Shown here one piece after another: positions 1 through 9,747 of a DNA stretch of 64,000 bases. This DNA is from Peribacillus glennii (lineage in GTDB: Bacteria > Bacillota > Bacilli > Bacillales > DSM-1321). The notes below the pieces were generated by a model, which made no database searches, was not told the origin of the DNA, and saw nothing but the letters and a program-made list of their open reading frames with translations. The DNA lies in the NCBI RefSeq assembly GCF_003429105.1, contig NZ_QVTD01000003.1, positions 1,240,001 to 1,304,000 of the forward strand, in the 5' to 3' direction. A program made the position numbers and the translations under genes. Position 1 is the stretch's first letter. Every line of letters begins with the position of its first letter.

Positions 1-822
1 ACGGCCGGTAATATAATCTTCCGTTCTTTTATCAGCCGGATTTGAGAAAATTGTATTTGTATCTTTATACTCAATGACTTCTCCATTTAAGAAAAATGCC
101 GTCTTATCAGAAATCCTGGCAGCCTGCTGCATATTATGCGTAACGATGATAATGCTGAATTCTTTCTTAAGTTCCTGTACCAGCTCCTCTACCTTCAAGG
201 TAGAAATCGGATCTAGTGCTGATGTTGGTTCATCCATAAGAATGACATCCGGTTCAATAGCAAGGCATCTCGCTATGCACAGGCGCTGCTGCTGTCCGCC
301 TGAAAGCCCGTATGCATTCTGGTTCAGGCGATCCTTCACTTCATCCCAGATTGCAGCGCCGCGCAGGCTTTTTTCAACGATTTCATCCAGGATTTTCTTA
401 TTTTTGATTCCGTGGATTTTTGGACCATATGCCACATTTTCATAGATGGATTTAGGGAACGGGTTCGGTTTCTGGAAAACCATTCCCACGTGTGTCCGCA
501 ATTCCTCCACTTTATATGATTTATCAAGAATATTGCGCCCCCGATATTTGATTTCACCGGAAGTCTTTACGCCCGGAACCAATTCAATCATCCGGTTCAA
601 AGTTTTAATATATGTTGACTTACCGCAACCAGATGGCCCGATAATCGCAGCCACTTCATTTTCTGTAATATCGAGATTGATATTTTTCAAGGCATGGTTA
701 TCCCCATACCAAAGATTTAAATCCTTCGTTTCATACACCAATTCTTTATCGAATGTATTTATTTCGTTCACCTGGCTGCTGTCCTTTTTGTTTACCTCTG
801 GCTTTACTATAGTGGCAGTCAT
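1..822 (-). CDS. pstB: Phosphate ABC transporter ATP-binding protein PstB (3' end cut by window edge)
   Basis: ATPase of the high-affinity phosphate importer, working at the inner face of the membrane with PstC and PstA. Walker [10 protein letters not shown] lies at residues 62-70, the signature LSGGQQQR near 173, and the Walker B ILMDEP follows. The ATG at 822 is preceded by GAAGGAGG at good spacing. The visible 274 codons end at EDYITGR, so only a couple of residues are missing. The gene is separated from pstA by about 305 bases that hold a degenerate repeat, which is unusual inside this operon. B. subtilis carries two pstB copies; whether a second follows lies outside the window. Confidence 0.96.
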   Translation of the reverse strand, partial: MTATIVKPEVNKKDSSQVNEINTFDKELVYETKDLNLWYGDNHALKNINLDITENEVAAIIGPSGCGKSTYIKTLNRMIELVPGVKTSGEIKYRGRNILDKSYKVEELRTHVGMVFQKPNPFPKSIYENVAYGPKIHGIKNKKILDEIVEKSLRGAAIWDEVKDRLNQNAYGLSGGQQQRLCIARCLAIEPDVILMDEPTSALDPISTLKVEELVQELKKEFSIIIVTHNMQQAARISDKTAFFLNGEVIEYKDTNTIFSNPADKRTEDYITGR

Positions 823-840
823 ATTGAAATCCTCCTTCAT

Positions 841-1110
841 CCTTGTAAGAAGAGCGTTCGGCGCCCTTTTATAACGATCGTCGACTTACATTTGCCACGC
901 CACCTCCTGGGCAACCTAGACGTCAACAAAGAAATTCTTCAAGAAGCGCTTCGTAGCGGAAAAAATCTTTGATTTTGTTTGGTGACATCCTCGATAAGCT
1001 GTGCTTCCCTTATGAGTAGTAGCGCTCCCGAAGCTTTCCTTGTCCAGTGCGAGCTCGGCCGCACCGGTTATTCGCTTAACCCCAAGGCGCATTTCACGCC
1101 AAAAAATACC
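841..1110. repeat. Degenerate intergenic repeat, copy A, inside the pst operon
   Basis: The 305 bases between pstA and pstB hold no credible gene. Positions 875-910 read as the family core (CGTCGACTTACA then GCCACGCCACCTCCTGG), and 940-990 hold a second module, GAAGCGCTTCGTAGCGG followed by AAAAAATCTTT and TTGGTGACATCC. The same two modules occur in the same order at 39250-39365, so this is a shared mobile or dispersed element rather than chance. It would be transcribed as part of the pst mRNA. Origin and role are unknown. Confidence 0.6.
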
Positions 1111-1127
1111 ATCTATCAATCTTAAAA

Positions 1128-2006
1128 CTAATATCGTTTCTGAAATTTATTCCGGATAAATACAGCAATCGAATTCATGATGATCAACAGTACCAGGAGC
1201 ACGATGATGCCTGCTGCCGCAACATGCTGGAACTCTTCCTGAGGCCTTGAAGTCCAGTTGTAAATCTGCATCGGCAGGACCGTAAATGTATCGAATACTG
1301 TTCTTGGCAAGAAAGCGATAAACATAGGGATACCAAGAACAACAAGCGGAGCTGTTTCCCCAATGGCCCTTGAGAGCGCAAGAATTCCGCCTGTGAGGAT
1401 TCCCGGAATCGCTGCTGGCAGGACAACCTTTATGATCGTCTGCCACTTTGTGGCGCCCAAGCCATATGAAGCTTCCCGCATTTCCTTTGGCACGGAGCGG
1501 ATCGCTTCCTGGGAAGCAACGATGATGACCGGCAAAATAAGCAAGCTCATCGTCAGCGCTGCTGCCAATACTGAACGGTCAAGTGCCAAAGCACGGACGA
1601 ATATCGTTAGTCCAAGCAATCCAAATACGATCGAAGGCACACCTGCCAGGTTTGAAATGTTCACCTGGATAAATATCGTAAAACGATTTTTCCGCGCATA
1701 TTCTTCAAGGTAAATCGCCGTTCCAACCCCTAGGAACAACGAGATTGGAGCAACTGTTGCCATCAGCCAGATGGTTCCGATAAACGCCGCTTTTACACCA
1801 GCCTCTTCAGGCTTTCTTGATGCAAAGTTCTGGAAAAAACTTAAATCGAGGTTGCCAAATCCTTGAGTGAATATCCGGTAGAGCAATACTCCCAGCACCA
1901 GCAGGCCAAATATTGTGGCCAGGAAAAACACACCTTTTAGAATGGAGTTGATTGCTAACCGGGTAGGCATTCTTTTTGCAACGATTTCTTCATTGATCAG
2001 TTTCAT
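1128..2006 (-). CDS. pstA: Phosphate ABC transporter permease PstA
   Basis: One of the two membrane-spanning subunits of the Pst phosphate importer; it pairs with PstC to form the channel driven by PstB. The 292-residue product has about six hydrophobic spans and the binding-protein-dependent permease (EAA) loop around residues 180-215, with the sequence EASYGLGATKW followed by LSRAIGETAPL. The ATG overlaps the pstC stop by one base (TGATG) and has AGGGAGG upstream, so pstC and pstA are translationally coupled. Downstream, pstB is displaced by a repeat-bearing spacer. Confidence 0.96.
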   Translation of the reverse strand: MKLINEEIVAKRMPTRLAINSILKGVFFLATIFGLLVLGVLLYRIFTQGFGNLDLSFFQNFASRKPEEAGVKAAFIGTIWLMATVAPISLFLGVGTAIYLEEYARKNRFTIFIQVNISNLAGVPSIVFGLLGLTIFVRALALDRSVLAAALTMSLLILPVIIVASQEAIRSVPKEMREASYGLGATKWQTIIKVVLPAAIPGILTGGILALSRAIGETAPLVVLGIPMFIAFLPRTVFDTFTVLPMQIYNWTSRPQEEFQHVAAAGIIVLLVLLIIMNSIAVFIRNKFQKRY

Positions 2007-2953
2007 CAGTATTCCTCCCTAAACCTGAGAGAGATAAATTGTGCCAACAGGTTCATCAACAGCGTAAATACGAAGAGGGTCATACCGACCGCATATATGC
2101 TGTAATAAATTGTCGTTCCATATCCCGCGTCACCCGTAGATACCTGGACGATATAGGCGGTCATCGTTTGAATGGAAGTTGTAACATCCATGTCCATGTT
2201 TGGTGTAGAACCGCCGGCAACGGACACAATCATCGTTTCGCCTATCGCCCTTGATAATGCCAGTACGATAGAAGCAAGAATTCCTGAAAGTGCGGCAGGT
2301 AAGATTACTTTGATAGCTGTTTCAAACTTGGTTGCCCCAAGGGCAAAAGCACCTTCCCTGATCGAATTCGGCACGGAAGACATGGCATCTTCCGATAAAG
2401 AGGCAATCATCGGCGTGATCATGATTCCGATGACTATCCCCGGGCTCAGGGCGTTAAAAATCTCAAGAGAAGGAACAATCTTCTGTAAAACAGGAGTGAC
2501 AAACGTCAAAGCAAAGAAACCATATACAATCGTCGGGATCCCTGCCAATACTTCCAGGATCGGTTTAATCATCCTTCTGGCTTTATCCGATGCATACTCA
2601 CTCAAATAGATGGCTGAAGCCAAGCCAATCGGTACGGCCACAAGAGCTGCGATTCCCGTAACCTTCAAAGTCCCCATTATCAATGGGAGAATACCGAAGG
2701 ATGCCTCAGTTTTCGAGAATGGATACCACTTTTTATCTGTCAAAAATTCTTTAAGCGGAATCTCCGTAAAGAAAGTGACTGTTTCAAAAATCAAAGTAAA
2801 AACAATCCCAAGCGTAGTCAATACCGAAATGATAGCTGTCAGAAGAAGCAGCCCAGGAACGATTTTCTCAAAACTGAACCCATTCTTGCGCTGTTGCTTC
2901 TTTTCCATGATCATGCGCTGGACTGAATTTTTTTCTGCGTTGCCAAGTTCCAA
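2006..2953 (-). CDS. pstC: Phosphate ABC transporter permease PstC
   Basis: Second membrane subunit of the Pst importer. The product has an N-terminal hydrophobic span, then about five more, and the permease loop REGAFALGATKFETA followed by LSRAIGETM. I take the TTG at 2953 as start because GGAAAGGGG sits eight bases upstream; the open frame runs further up to 2998 but that extension has no ribosome site and looks non-coding. With the TTG start the protein is 315 residues, close to the family. It lies 92 bases below pstS, a gap with small hairpins that may allow more PstS than PstC to be made. Confidence 0.94.
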   Translation of the reverse strand: MELGNAEKNSVQRMIMEKKQQRKNGFSFEKIVPGLLLLTAIISVLTTLGIVFTLIFETVTFFTEIPLKEFLTDKKWYPFSKTEASFGILPLIMGTLKVTGIAALVAVPIGLASAIYLSEYASDKARRMIKPILEVLAGIPTIVYGFFALTFVTPVLQKIVPSLEIFNALSPGIVIGIMITPMIASLSEDAMSSVPNSIREGAFALGATKFETAIKVILPAALSGILASIVLALSRAIGETMIVSVAGGSTPNMDMDVTTSIQTMTAYIVQVSTGDAGYGTTIYYSIYAVGMTLFVFTLLMNLLAQFISLRFREEY

Positions 2954-3045
2954 AATGAAAACCCCTTTCCATCCAAGACATGGCAAGGCGAGAAGCAAAC
3001 ATGCTTCCCTCCTTTGCCAAAATTGTTTTCTAATAAGCGAACCCC

Positions 3046-4011
3046 TTATTTTTGCAATTCTTTTAATTTTTCAAGGTCTTTTTTGTACTCCTCTTCAGGA
3101 AGCTTTACATACCCTACTTCTTCTGCCAACTCACCAGCGTTTTCTATTGCGAATTCAGCGAAATCAGAAACCTGCTCTTTATCACTGATTGATTTATTAG
3201 CAACGTATGTGAACAATGGGCGTGACAGCGGTTCATATTCGCCGCTTTTAATCGTTTCATGTGTCGGCTCTACAGGTCCTTTTCCATTATCAATCTTAAC
3301 GATCTTCAAATTTTCCTTGTTTGCATCATAGTAGGCAAATCCGAAGAAACCAATTGCGTTTTTGTCCCCGGAGATTCCTTTTACAAGCTGGTTGTCATCT
3401 TCAGAAAGTGTTGCATTTGATACAATCGGCTGTTCCTCGAGGATTACTTCATTGAAGTAATCGTACGTACCTGAATCTGTTCCAGGAGAATAGAACTTGA
3501 TTTCTTCTTTTGGCCATTCCGGACGGATATCAGACCACTTTTTTGGTTTTCCTGTGTCAACCCATAATTTTTTCAGCTCATCAACTGTTAAGTGATCGAT
3601 GAAATCATTTTCTTTATTGACAACAACAGAAAGGCCGTCAAATGCTAATTTTAATTCTGTATATTCAATTCCCGCTTTTTCAAGTCCAGCTTTTTCCTCG
3701 TCTTTGATCGGACGCGATGCATTGCTCATATCAGTTTCGCCGGCTATGAATTTCTCGAATCCACCGCCAGTTCCCTTTACTCCAACTGACACTTTAACTT
3801 CAGGCTGTTCAGCCATGTATTCTTCAGATATAGCTTCCATGATTGGGAATACTGTTGAAGATCCATCGACTGCAACATTTCCGCTAAGCTGTTTGCCAGA
3901 GTCTGCAGCCCCTCCGTTCTTCTCCGAACTTCCATCTGAACCGCAAGCTGCAGTGAAAGCCATTACCCCGCTCATCATAGCTGTTAGTGCCATAAACTTA
4001 AAGCTTTTCAT
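3046..4011 (-). CDS. pstS: Phosphate-binding lipoprotein PstS
   Basis: Extracellular phosphate-binding lipoprotein that delivers substrate to PstCA. A signal peptide ends in the lipobox TAAC with Cys23 as the lipidated residue, followed by a flexible Ser/Gly-rich linker. Phosphate-contact motifs are visible: DGSSTVFP near residue 50 and PGTDSGTYDYF near 177. Length 321 is normal. The ATG is preceded by GTAGGAGG. First gene of the pst operon, with a PhoP box about 75 bases upstream, so induction by phosphate starvation is expected. An AATAAG/CTTATT hairpin overlaps the stop codon. Confidence 0.97.
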   Translation of the reverse strand: MKSFKFMALTAMMSGVMAFTAACGSDGSSEKNGGAADSGKQLSGNVAVDGSSTVFPIMEAISEEYMAEQPEVKVSVGVKGTGGGFEKFIAGETDMSNASRPIKDEEKAGLEKAGIEYTELKLAFDGLSVVVNKENDFIDHLTVDELKKLWVDTGKPKKWSDIRPEWPKEEIKFYSPGTDSGTYDYFNEVILEEQPIVSNATLSEDDNQLVKGISGDKNAIGFFGFAYYDANKENLKIVKIDNGKGPVEPTHETIKSGEYEPLSRPLFTYVANKSISDKEQVSDFAEFAIENAGELAEEVGYVKLPEEEYKKDLEKLKELQK

Positions 4012-4058
4012 TTCTCGAATCCTCCTACGAGATATTAGTTGTTTTGTCCTACAAATAC

Positions 4059-4133
4059 ATAGTAAAGCTTTTGTATTAACGCGGTTTAAACAGTTTGTAA
4101 AGGTTATGTAAATCGTGTTTAGAAAAATGTAAA
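4059..4133 (-). promoter_or_regulatory. PhoP box and -10 of the pst promoter
   Basis: Read on the minus strand, TTTACA-like hexamers recur at about 11-base spacing: units at 4128-4133, 4116-4121, 4107-4112, 4096-4101 and 4085-4090 (the last TTTAAA, the second TAAACA). Such direct repeats are the known binding site of PhoP dimers in Bacillus. A TACTAT -10 candidate lies at 4059-4064, about 20 bases below the last unit, and there is no good -35, as expected for an activated promoter. Confidence 0.85.
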
Positions 4134-4189
4134 AAGGATAGAATTTAGGATTAATTCAGAGAAAAACAAAGGAATCTCACTAATAATGC

Positions 4190-4440
4190 GGTAGTGCCCT
4201 ATTCAGAGGAACGTCGACTAACCTCACCCGCATCCTGTGGCAATCGTCGATGTGCACAACGGTCTTTGCAAGTTTGATCAGCATAAAGTGCAACCTGATA
4301 TGAGGATTTTGTAAGGACCGTCAGCTAACAACCGGCACGTCCTGTGACGGATCGCTGACATCACCACACATCCCAGTGGAAAGGTCATGTAACGACGCGC
4401 CACTAGCATCTCCTGTGCGCTGGGGCAGGGTACGTTCTTA
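4190..4440. repeat. Degenerate intergenic repeat, copy C (three core modules)
   Basis: This part of the 490-base gap between pbpA and pstS has no gene but three tandem modules. Module 1 (4212-4262) has GTCGACTAACCTCACC and CATCCTGTGGC. Module 2 (4317-4375) is the cleanest: GTCAGC at 4320 and GCTGAC at 4353 can pair as an outer stem, with CGTC-CTGT-GACG as an inner hairpin. Module 3 (4396-4430) reads CCACTAGCATCTCCTGTGCG then TGGGGCAGGG, matching the third module at 55214-55241. Function unknown. Confidence 0.65.
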
Positions 4441-4446
4441 TCTATT

Positions 4447-4480
4447 AAAAAACAAAAACGCCTCTAATTTAATAGAGACG
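4447..4480 (-). terminator. Terminator after pbpA
   Basis: On the minus strand CGTCTCTA-TTAAAT-TAGAGGCG forms an 8-bp stem, followed directly by TTTTTGTTTTTT. It lies about 20 bases after the pbpA stop. Confidence 0.9.
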
Positions 4481-4502
4481 TTTGGCGATACTAGTTCAAT
4501 TA

Positions 4503-6689
4503 CTAGTTTTGGTTTTGCTGGTTTTCGTTGGCTTCTTGCTGTGCTGCCGGCGTTTCCTTTGTGTCATCGATTTGTTCCGAAGTTGTCGTTTGGGCGGCCT
4601 TTTTTGCCCGCTCCTTCTTGAGTTCAAAATATTTGTCCATTACCTGCATGGCCACTTCCTTGTTCATGGAATGGCCCGGCTTGGATTGGTAGGCCCAAGG
4701 AACAACACAGGCAAAAGCCACTTCAGGGTTATCATAAGGTGCATAACCTACCAGCGTAAGATTGGTGGTTGGGACAGGTTCCGAGTATTTCTTCCGGTCA
4801 GGGCCATCATAGAAGGCCTCCGCGGTTCCAGTCTTTCCGGCCGGTTTGTACGATTTCTTGCCAAAGAATGCCTCCGCTGTCCCGCCCTTTTCCTGCATTA
4901 CCTGCCTGAACCCTTCCTGGACGCGGGCAATTTCGCTTTCAGACATTGGCAATCTATTTAACACAGTCGGCTCTACTTTTTGCATCACAGGCCCGAGTTT
5001 ATCGTGGTCATCGAGCGGATGGCGGATTTCTTTCACAATATGCGGTTTCATCCGGTTTCCGCCATTGGCGATCGCTGACACATATTGTACCATCTGAATT
5101 GGTGTATACGTGTCATATTGTCCGATGGAAAGGAACATTAGTTTACTTATTGACTCCTCCGCGCCTTTAAAGCCTGCCATTTCATTCGGCAGGTCGATGC
5201 CCGTCCGCGTTCCAAGCCCGAATTGAGCGTATATATCCCGCATAGTACTGAATGCAGCTTTATTAAAGCTTATCGGCTGGTTTGGTACATAGTGGCTGCC
5301 GGCAAGGTTAAAGACTGTCCTGGCCATATATACGTTCGATGATTTTTTCAACGCTGTGATATCATTAACGGGGCCGTAGTCGTGTACGGAGCCAAACGGG
5401 TTCGAGTTTTTGATTCTTATTTTCACATCGTTAAACACCGTTCCGGGCGAGATTGCACCTGTATGGAAACCGGCCAGCACAGTCGCACCCTTAACGGAAG
5501 ATCCCATAGTGTAGGAGGTTGAAATATTTCCTAACGCGAAATCTTCAATCGTCCGCTTGCCTGTTTCTTCATCTTTCTTTATCTGCTTTCCGGCCATTGT
5601 GAGGATTTCCCCGGTATTAGGGTCCATCATTACGATAAAAGCGCGATCAAGCAGGCTTGTATTTCCTCTTGCCTTCGCTTCCACAAGCTCTTTTTCAAGG
5701 ATTTGTTCCGCCGCAATTTGAAGGTCCGTGTCAATCGTAAGGATCAGGTCCTTGCCGCGCTCCCCTTTCGAAACTTCCTGGGTTTCAACCACATTGCCTG
5801 CCTTATCTTTAATATTTTTGACCTTTGCTTTCTGGCCATGCAGCACATCTTCATATGCCAGTTCAATATAGCTTTTGCCTACCCTGTCATTGCGGCTGTA
5901 ATCCCTGGCAAGAAAATAATCGATATTTTCTTTCGGAAGGCCTTCTTCTGAGGATGATACTTTGCCAAGCACCGATTTCAGAGTTTTATCATACGGGTAT
6001 GAACGGTCCCAGTCTGTCGTAATGTCTACCCCTGGGAGAGAATCAAGGTTTTCGCTTACTCTTGCAAATTCCTGTTTTGTTACATCTTTATTCTTTACGA
6101 TTTGGGGAACCAGCTCCATCCCCCCATTAAATTCACGGAAGATGGCAAGTACTTCCAGTTCATCATCTGAAAATTTACTGATTTCCTGTTTTGTAATCCG
6201 TTCAAGCTGAACGTCGTATAAATATTTCTCGGGCTTCTTTTTTTCTTCCACCAAGTTTCGGTCTTTTTCAGTGATTTTTGCTTGCGCCCGTTCCGGGTAC
6301 TTTAATATCCAGAAATCTTTAAGGTCACGTTCAGTTATTTTGCTCCGCCTCTTTTTGTTCGGTTTCATGTCGATGTACTGTGCCAATTTCTCGGCTGTTT
6401 CGAGCATTTCCTCCGATTTGGTGCCCTGATATCTTGTATAAGTAATGGCATCGAGCGGTACATTGTCAACCAGGACCTTAAGGTTGCGGTCGAACATTTT
6501 GCCGCGCGGTACAGGACTGTTCACCGGCACCTCTTCCTTTTTGTCCAGTTCGCGCTTGTAATCATCGCCGTAGACAATCTGGACGACGCCAAGCCGCAGG
6601 ATTAAGACAGAGAATAAAACGAACACTAATAAGAAAAGCAAATTTAAACGAAGAGGAACATGCGTCTTTTTCTTCTTTTCCTTATTCAC
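4503..6689 (-). CDS. pbpA: Class B penicillin-binding protein (transpeptidase, PBP2a/PbpA type)
   Basis: Peptidoglycan transpeptidase that cross-links the lateral wall. Residues 1-12 are basic cytoplasmic, about 13-37 form the membrane anchor, 55-290 the dimerisation domain, and 340-690 the transpeptidase. Catalytic motifs are complete: SSVK with active Ser397, SSN at 450-452, and KTGT from Lys619. The tail after 690 is rich in Gln, Asn and Glu and of low complexity. The likely start is GTG at 6689; its ribosome site is weak, so the exact start is uncertain. B. subtilis has the same sodA-yqgE-pbpA-pstS order, and this supports PbpA over its paralogue PbpH. Confidence 0.92.
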   Translation of the reverse strand: MNKEKKKKTHVPLRLNLLFLLVFVLFSVLILRLGVVQIVYGDDYKRELDKKEEVPVNSPVPRGKMFDRNLKVLVDNVPLDAITYTRYQGTKSEEMLETAEKLAQYIDMKPNKKRRSKITERDLKDFWILKYPERAQAKITEKDRNLVEEKKKPEKYLYDVQLERITKQEISKFSDDELEVLAIFREFNGGMELVPQIVKNKDVTKQEFARVSENLDSLPGVDITTDWDRSYPYDKTLKSVLGKVSSSEEGLPKENIDYFLARDYSRNDRVGKSYIELAYEDVLHGQKAKVKNIKDKAGNVVETQEVSKGERGKDLILTIDTDLQIAAEQILEKELVEAKARGNTSLLDRAFIVMMDPNTGEILTMAGKQIKKDEETGKRTIEDFALGNISTSYTMGSSVKGATVLAGFHTGAISPGTVFNDVKIRIKNSNPFGSVHDYGPVNDITALKKSSNVYMARTVFNLAGSHYVPNQPISFNKAAFSTMRDIYAQFGLGTRTGIDLPNEMAGFKGAEESISKLMFLSIGQYDTYTPIQMVQYVSAIANGGNRMKPHIVKEIRHPLDDHDKLGPVMQKVEPTVLNRLPMSESEIARVQEGFRQVMQEKGGTAEAFFGKKSYKPAGKTGTAEAFYDGPDRKKYSEPVPTTNLTLVGYAPYDNPEVAFACVVPWAYQSKPGHSMNKEVAMQVMDKYFELKKERAKKAAQTTTSEQIDDTKETPAAQQEANENQQNQN

Positions 6690-6786
6690 CTACAAGCCAC
6701 ACATCCTTCTTTATAATTCCTAATACTTTTCCATTTTATATAAAGATGCATTTTATTTCTAGATTATATTACTGGATTTTCATCAT

Positions 6787-6813
6787 AAAAAAAGCAGGGG
6801 GTTTTTTCTCCCC
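6787..6813 (-). terminator. Possible terminator after the MFS gene
   Basis: GGGG-AGAAAAAA-CCCC just after the stop at 6814, followed by CTGCTTTTTTT on the minus strand. The stem is short, but the T-run is good. Confidence 0.55.
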
Positions 6814-8028
6814 TTACAAGACAATCTTTACCTTTCTTACGAAAAGGTAAATGCAAAGATGGCCGGCCCCGATAATCAATAAAAAAACCGGGAGGCTCTC
6901 CTCTGGCTTGAATAGGGTTACAGAGGCAATAAAACCTAAAATGGAGACGAAACGTCCAAGATGGATGAATACTTCCCGAACGACAATATATTCGATTCTC
7001 ATCTCCGCTGCTTTCCAGGCAGTACCAATGACATCATAGGTCATTGATACGTAAGGGACAAGCAGGATTGGATATGCTATGGCAATCACGGCCGCATACA
7101 TTAACAGCTTAGCGTAACTTACACCATACGCGACCAAAAACACAGAAGCGTATAATATGACCCCTCCTGCAAGAATCGCCTTTTTTCTCATTGACTCTTT
7201 TATGTAACGCGAGGCCAGGAAATACGCAACAAATGATATAGCTGAATTGATCAATCCGAAGTTCCCGATTGCCATTTCGCTTCCTGTTTTAATGAAAACA
7301 AAAACCGAAATAACAAACATGAACGTCCCTTCTCTTATCCCTTGAAAAAAATTGGCATTGGTGATCATCCGCCAGGACTGGTTATTTTTTCTTTCCCTCC
7401 ATATTCTGGCGAACAAATAACTTCCTCCAGCCGGCCTTCTATCCAAAAAGAAGCTCAAAAGCACCGCAATGGAAAACAAAAATAAGGATATGCCGAAGAT
7501 AATCGAGTAACCGGCGTTTTTTGCAAGATTCGAGATAATATAACCAGCAAGGACCGGGCCGACCATCCCGCCGAAAGATGAAAGGATACCCAAAAAGCCG
7601 TTGAAAAAGTCGCGCGTTTCCGGCTCTGTGATTTCAAATGTCAAAACATTGAATGCCAGCCAGTAGAACCCATATCCGACGCCAAGAAGTCCGCCGAGCA
7701 ATACTAAAAAATCCGTAGCTCTGTCACCCACCAGCAGTACACAAAGAAAAAAACCTGACAGGAAGATGACCCCGAGCCGCAAAACGAAAATCCGGTCGAT
7801 TTTCTTAGCCATGCGTCCTGCAAGGATGAACGTGAAAGGCTGAAAAAACACGACAGATAAATTATAAATGCCGATATCGAGAAATTCACCGGATTGCTTC
7901 CAGAGATAGACATTGACGAACGTATTCGATAAAGCGGTGCTCAGGCTGTATAAGCCCCCGATCAGCAGCAGCATATGCAAATCTTTATGTACCGCACCTC
8001 TTCCAAACCATTTTTTTAATATGCCCAT
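6814..8028 (-). CDS. yqgE: Major facilitator superfamily transporter, YqgE-like
   Basis: Integral membrane protein of 404 residues with about twelve hydrophobic spans, organised as two halves of six with a basic central loop near residues 195-225. Substrate cannot be read from the sequence. The A-like motif RMAKKIDR near residue 75 fits the MFS loop 2-3. The start ATG has AGAGG seven bases upstream. It sits between pbpA and sodA exactly as yqgE does in B. subtilis, which is the reason for the symbol. Family members are often annotated only as putative exporters. Confidence 0.85.
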   Translation of the reverse strand: MGILKKWFGRGAVHKDLHMLLLIGGLYSLSTALSNTFVNVYLWKQSGEFLDIGIYNLSVVFFQPFTFILAGRMAKKIDRIFVLRLGVIFLSGFFLCVLLVGDRATDFLVLLGGLLGVGYGFYWLAFNVLTFEITEPETRDFFNGFLGILSSFGGMVGPVLAGYIISNLAKNAGYSIIFGISLFLFSIAVLLSFFLDRRPAGGSYLFARIWRERKNNQSWRMITNANFFQGIREGTFMFVISVFVFIKTGSEMAIGNFGLINSAISFVAYFLASRYIKESMRKKAILAGGVILYASVFLVAYGVSYAKLLMYAAVIAIAYPILLVPYVSMTYDVIGTAWKAAEMRIEYIVVREVFIHLGRFVSILGFIASVTLFKPEESLPVFLLIIGAGHLCIYLFVRKVKIVL

Positions 8029-8145
8029 TGTTTAACCTCTCCTTTTAATTCTTCAATAGTGTTTGAAGAATCAAAGGCATTTATGTTAGCAAAATACTCT
8101 TAGGTTCGGAAACAATGGGTTTTCCGTCCTGCACGTGATATAAAT

Positions 8146-8174
8146 AAAAAAACGGGATCCCAATCGGGGCCCCG
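8146..8174 (-). terminator. Terminator after sodA
   Basis: GC-rich hairpin (CGGGG CCCCGATTGGG ATCCCG on the minus strand) followed by TTTTTTTATTTAT, about 20 bases after the sodA stop. Confidence 0.85.
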
Positions 8175-8194
8175 CCTTCTTACAAGCAAAGAAA

Positions 8195-8803
8195 TTATTT
8201 CGCTGCACTGAAGCGTTTTGAAACCTCGTCCCAGTTTACAACATTCCAGAAACTATTGATATATTCAGGACGACGATTTTGATACTTTAAGTAATAGGCA
8301 TGCTCCCAAACGTCTAACCCGAGGATTGGTGTCTTGCCTTCCATCAATGGATTATCCTGGTTTGGAGTGCTTGTTACTTCCAATTCGCCATTGTTTACAG
8401 CAAGCCATGCCCAGCCTGAACCAAAGCGAGTGGTAGCTGCTTTGGCGAACTCTTCTTTAAAGCTGTCAAAGCTGCCAAACTTTGAGCTGATGGCATCAGC
8501 CAATTCACCGGTAGGCTGGCCGCCTCCGTTTGGAGAAATGATCTGCCAGAATAAAGTGTGGTTCGCATGTCCGCCGCCATTATTGCGTACAGCAGTACGT
8601 GCAGATTCAGGAACTGCATCAAGATTGGAGATTACTTCTTCTACACTTTTGCTTAGAAGCTCTTCATTTCCTTCCAAAGCATTGTTCAGGTTTGTTACGT
8701 ACGTGTTGTGATGCTTAGTGTGATGGATGTTCATCGTTTCTTTGTCGATATTTGGCTCCAAAGCATCATACGCGTAAGGTAATTGTGGAAGTTCAAATGC
8801 CAT
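8195..8803 (-). CDS. sodA: Manganese superoxide dismutase
   Basis: Converts superoxide to oxygen and hydrogen peroxide in the cytoplasm. The 202-residue protein has the metal ligands of the Fe/Mn family: His27 in NIHHTKHH, a second His in GGGHANH, and Asp and His in LDVWEHAYY near 164-168. GSGWAWL and QDNPL favour the manganese type, as in B. subtilis SodA of the same length. The ATG at 8803 follows GGGAGGAATTTATT; the open frame extends upstream to 8851, but that part is leader. A SigA promoter lies at 8900-8928 and a terminator follows, so it is probably monocistronic. Confidence 0.98.
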   Translation of the reverse strand: MAFELPQLPYAYDALEPNIDKETMNIHHTKHHNTYVTNLNNALEGNEELLSKSVEEVISNLDAVPESARTAVRNNGGGHANHTLFWQIISPNGGGQPTGELADAISSKFGSFDSFKEEFAKAATTRFGSGWAWLAVNNGELEVTSTPNQDNPLMEGKTPILGLDVWEHAYYLKYQNRRPEYINSFWNVVNWDEVSKRFSAAK

Positions 8804-8899
8804 AATAAATTCCTCCCTATGTAAAAATAGTTTACAGGCAAAGGAAAACACAAGAAACCCGAACAGGATTTCCTGAATTTCCTAAAGCTCGTTAAACAT

Positions 8900-8928
8900 A
8901 GAGTACCAAAGTTTGGAACCCGTTTCAA
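8900..8928 (-). promoter_or_regulatory. SigA-type promoter of sodA
   Basis: On the minus strand TTGAAA (8923-8928), a 17-base spacer, and TACTCT (8900-8905). It lies about 97 bases upstream of the sodA start and after the yqgC stop. Confidence 0.7.
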
Positions 8929-8948
8929 ACGTTATGCTTTACTTTTTA

Positions 8949-9434
8949 TTACAGTAAAACAACAAACAAAAAATAACCTACCATGAACAGTTGTATTAAT
9001 GCCTTCGCAAAGACGCTGCTGATGAACCCGATCAATGACCCCACGCCGATTTTCACGGCTGTCCCCAGATTTGTCCTGTGGATAATAACTTCGGCAATGA
9101 TGGCACCGATAAAGGGACCGATCAATATCCCGAATCCAGGGATGACAAAAGGTCCGATCAATATTCCTATCGTGCTCCCCCATATGGCCGCCCTGGATCC
9201 CCCATATTTTTTCACACCGATCATGTTTGCGACATAATCCGCCATGAACAAAAGGACTACAAGTAAAATTTGTATGACCCAGAAAACCCAATTGAACGGT
9301 TCAAAGGTGAGCAGAAATCCGTAAAGCAGGATTCCACCGAAAATGAACAGCACACTTGGAATCACAGGAAACACAAGCCCGATGAAACCGATAACGAACG
9401 CCGCTGCGATTAAAATCCAATAAATCGTATCCAA
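8949..9434 (-). CDS. yqgC: DUF456 membrane protein YqgC
   Basis: Small integral membrane protein (161 residues) with about five hydrophobic spans and a Gly/Pro-rich stretch, [19 protein letters not shown] near residues 90-108, typical of the DUF456 family. Function is not known. I take the TTG at 9434 as start because GAGAGG sits seven bases upstream and the first span begins at once. Order sodA-yqgC-yqgB matches B. subtilis. Confidence 0.88.
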   Translation of the reverse strand: MDTIYWILIAAAFVIGFIGLVFPVIPSVLFIFGGILLYGFLLTFEPFNWVFWVIQILLVVLLFMADYVANMIGVKKYGGSRAAIWGSTIGILIGPFVIPGFGILIGPFIGAIIAEVIIHRTNLGTAVKIGVGSLIGFISSVFAKALIQLFMVGYFLFVVLL

Positions 9435-9481
9435 ACAACATCCTCTCCCATCTTCATTTATTCCCTTTTCTTGTATTTGAT

Positions 9482-9607
9482 AACCCTTTGTATGGTTTAC
9501 GCAAAGAACACGAGCAAGGTTTCATACTTTTTGATCCCGCACCCGGAACTTACAAGTTGGTTTATGAAAACTATTCAAATTCCTGTGAAACCGCGCACTC
9601 ACATTAA
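9482..9607 (+). other. Orphan open frame without start, possible gene remnant
   Basis: In the 313-base gap between the divergent yqgC and yqgB, one plus-strand frame stays open over 42 codons and ends at TAA (9605). Its translation begins [14 protein letters not shown] and continues with FDPAPGTYKLVYENY, which looks protein-like in composition. There is no ATG and no ribosome site, and upstream it runs into the yqgC coding strand. It may be the decayed end of a lost gene or chance. Not recognised. Confidence 0.25.
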
Positions 9608-9681
9608 TGTTAGATCAAGTGGAATTTTTCACTGCACACTTCTTTAGTTCCATATATATAACACTTTATGATTACAATTGG

Positions 9682-9711
9682 TTGTTTTATACAAGTATGC
9701 TAAGCTAAAAT
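9682..9711 (+). promoter_or_regulatory. Possible SigA promoter of yqgB
   Basis: TTGTTT (9682-9687), an 18-base spacer, and TAAAAT (9706-9711), 37 bases before the yqgB start. Confidence 0.45.
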
Positions 9712-9747
9712 AAATTGTACGATTTTATGTAAAAGGTGCTGTGAACC

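Noticed and set aside
916-1119. 67-codon minus-strand frame between pstA and pstB
   Set aside because: Lies in repeat copy A, has no ribosome site, and its sequence is not conserved in the parallel copy H.
2172-2609. Plus-strand frame of 145 codons opposite pstC
   Set aside because: Antisense shadow of a well-defined permease; no ribosome site and no domain.
3599-4111. Plus-strand frame of 170 codons opposite pstS
   Set aside because: Shadow of pstS that crosses its promoter; Ser/Pro-rich nonsense.
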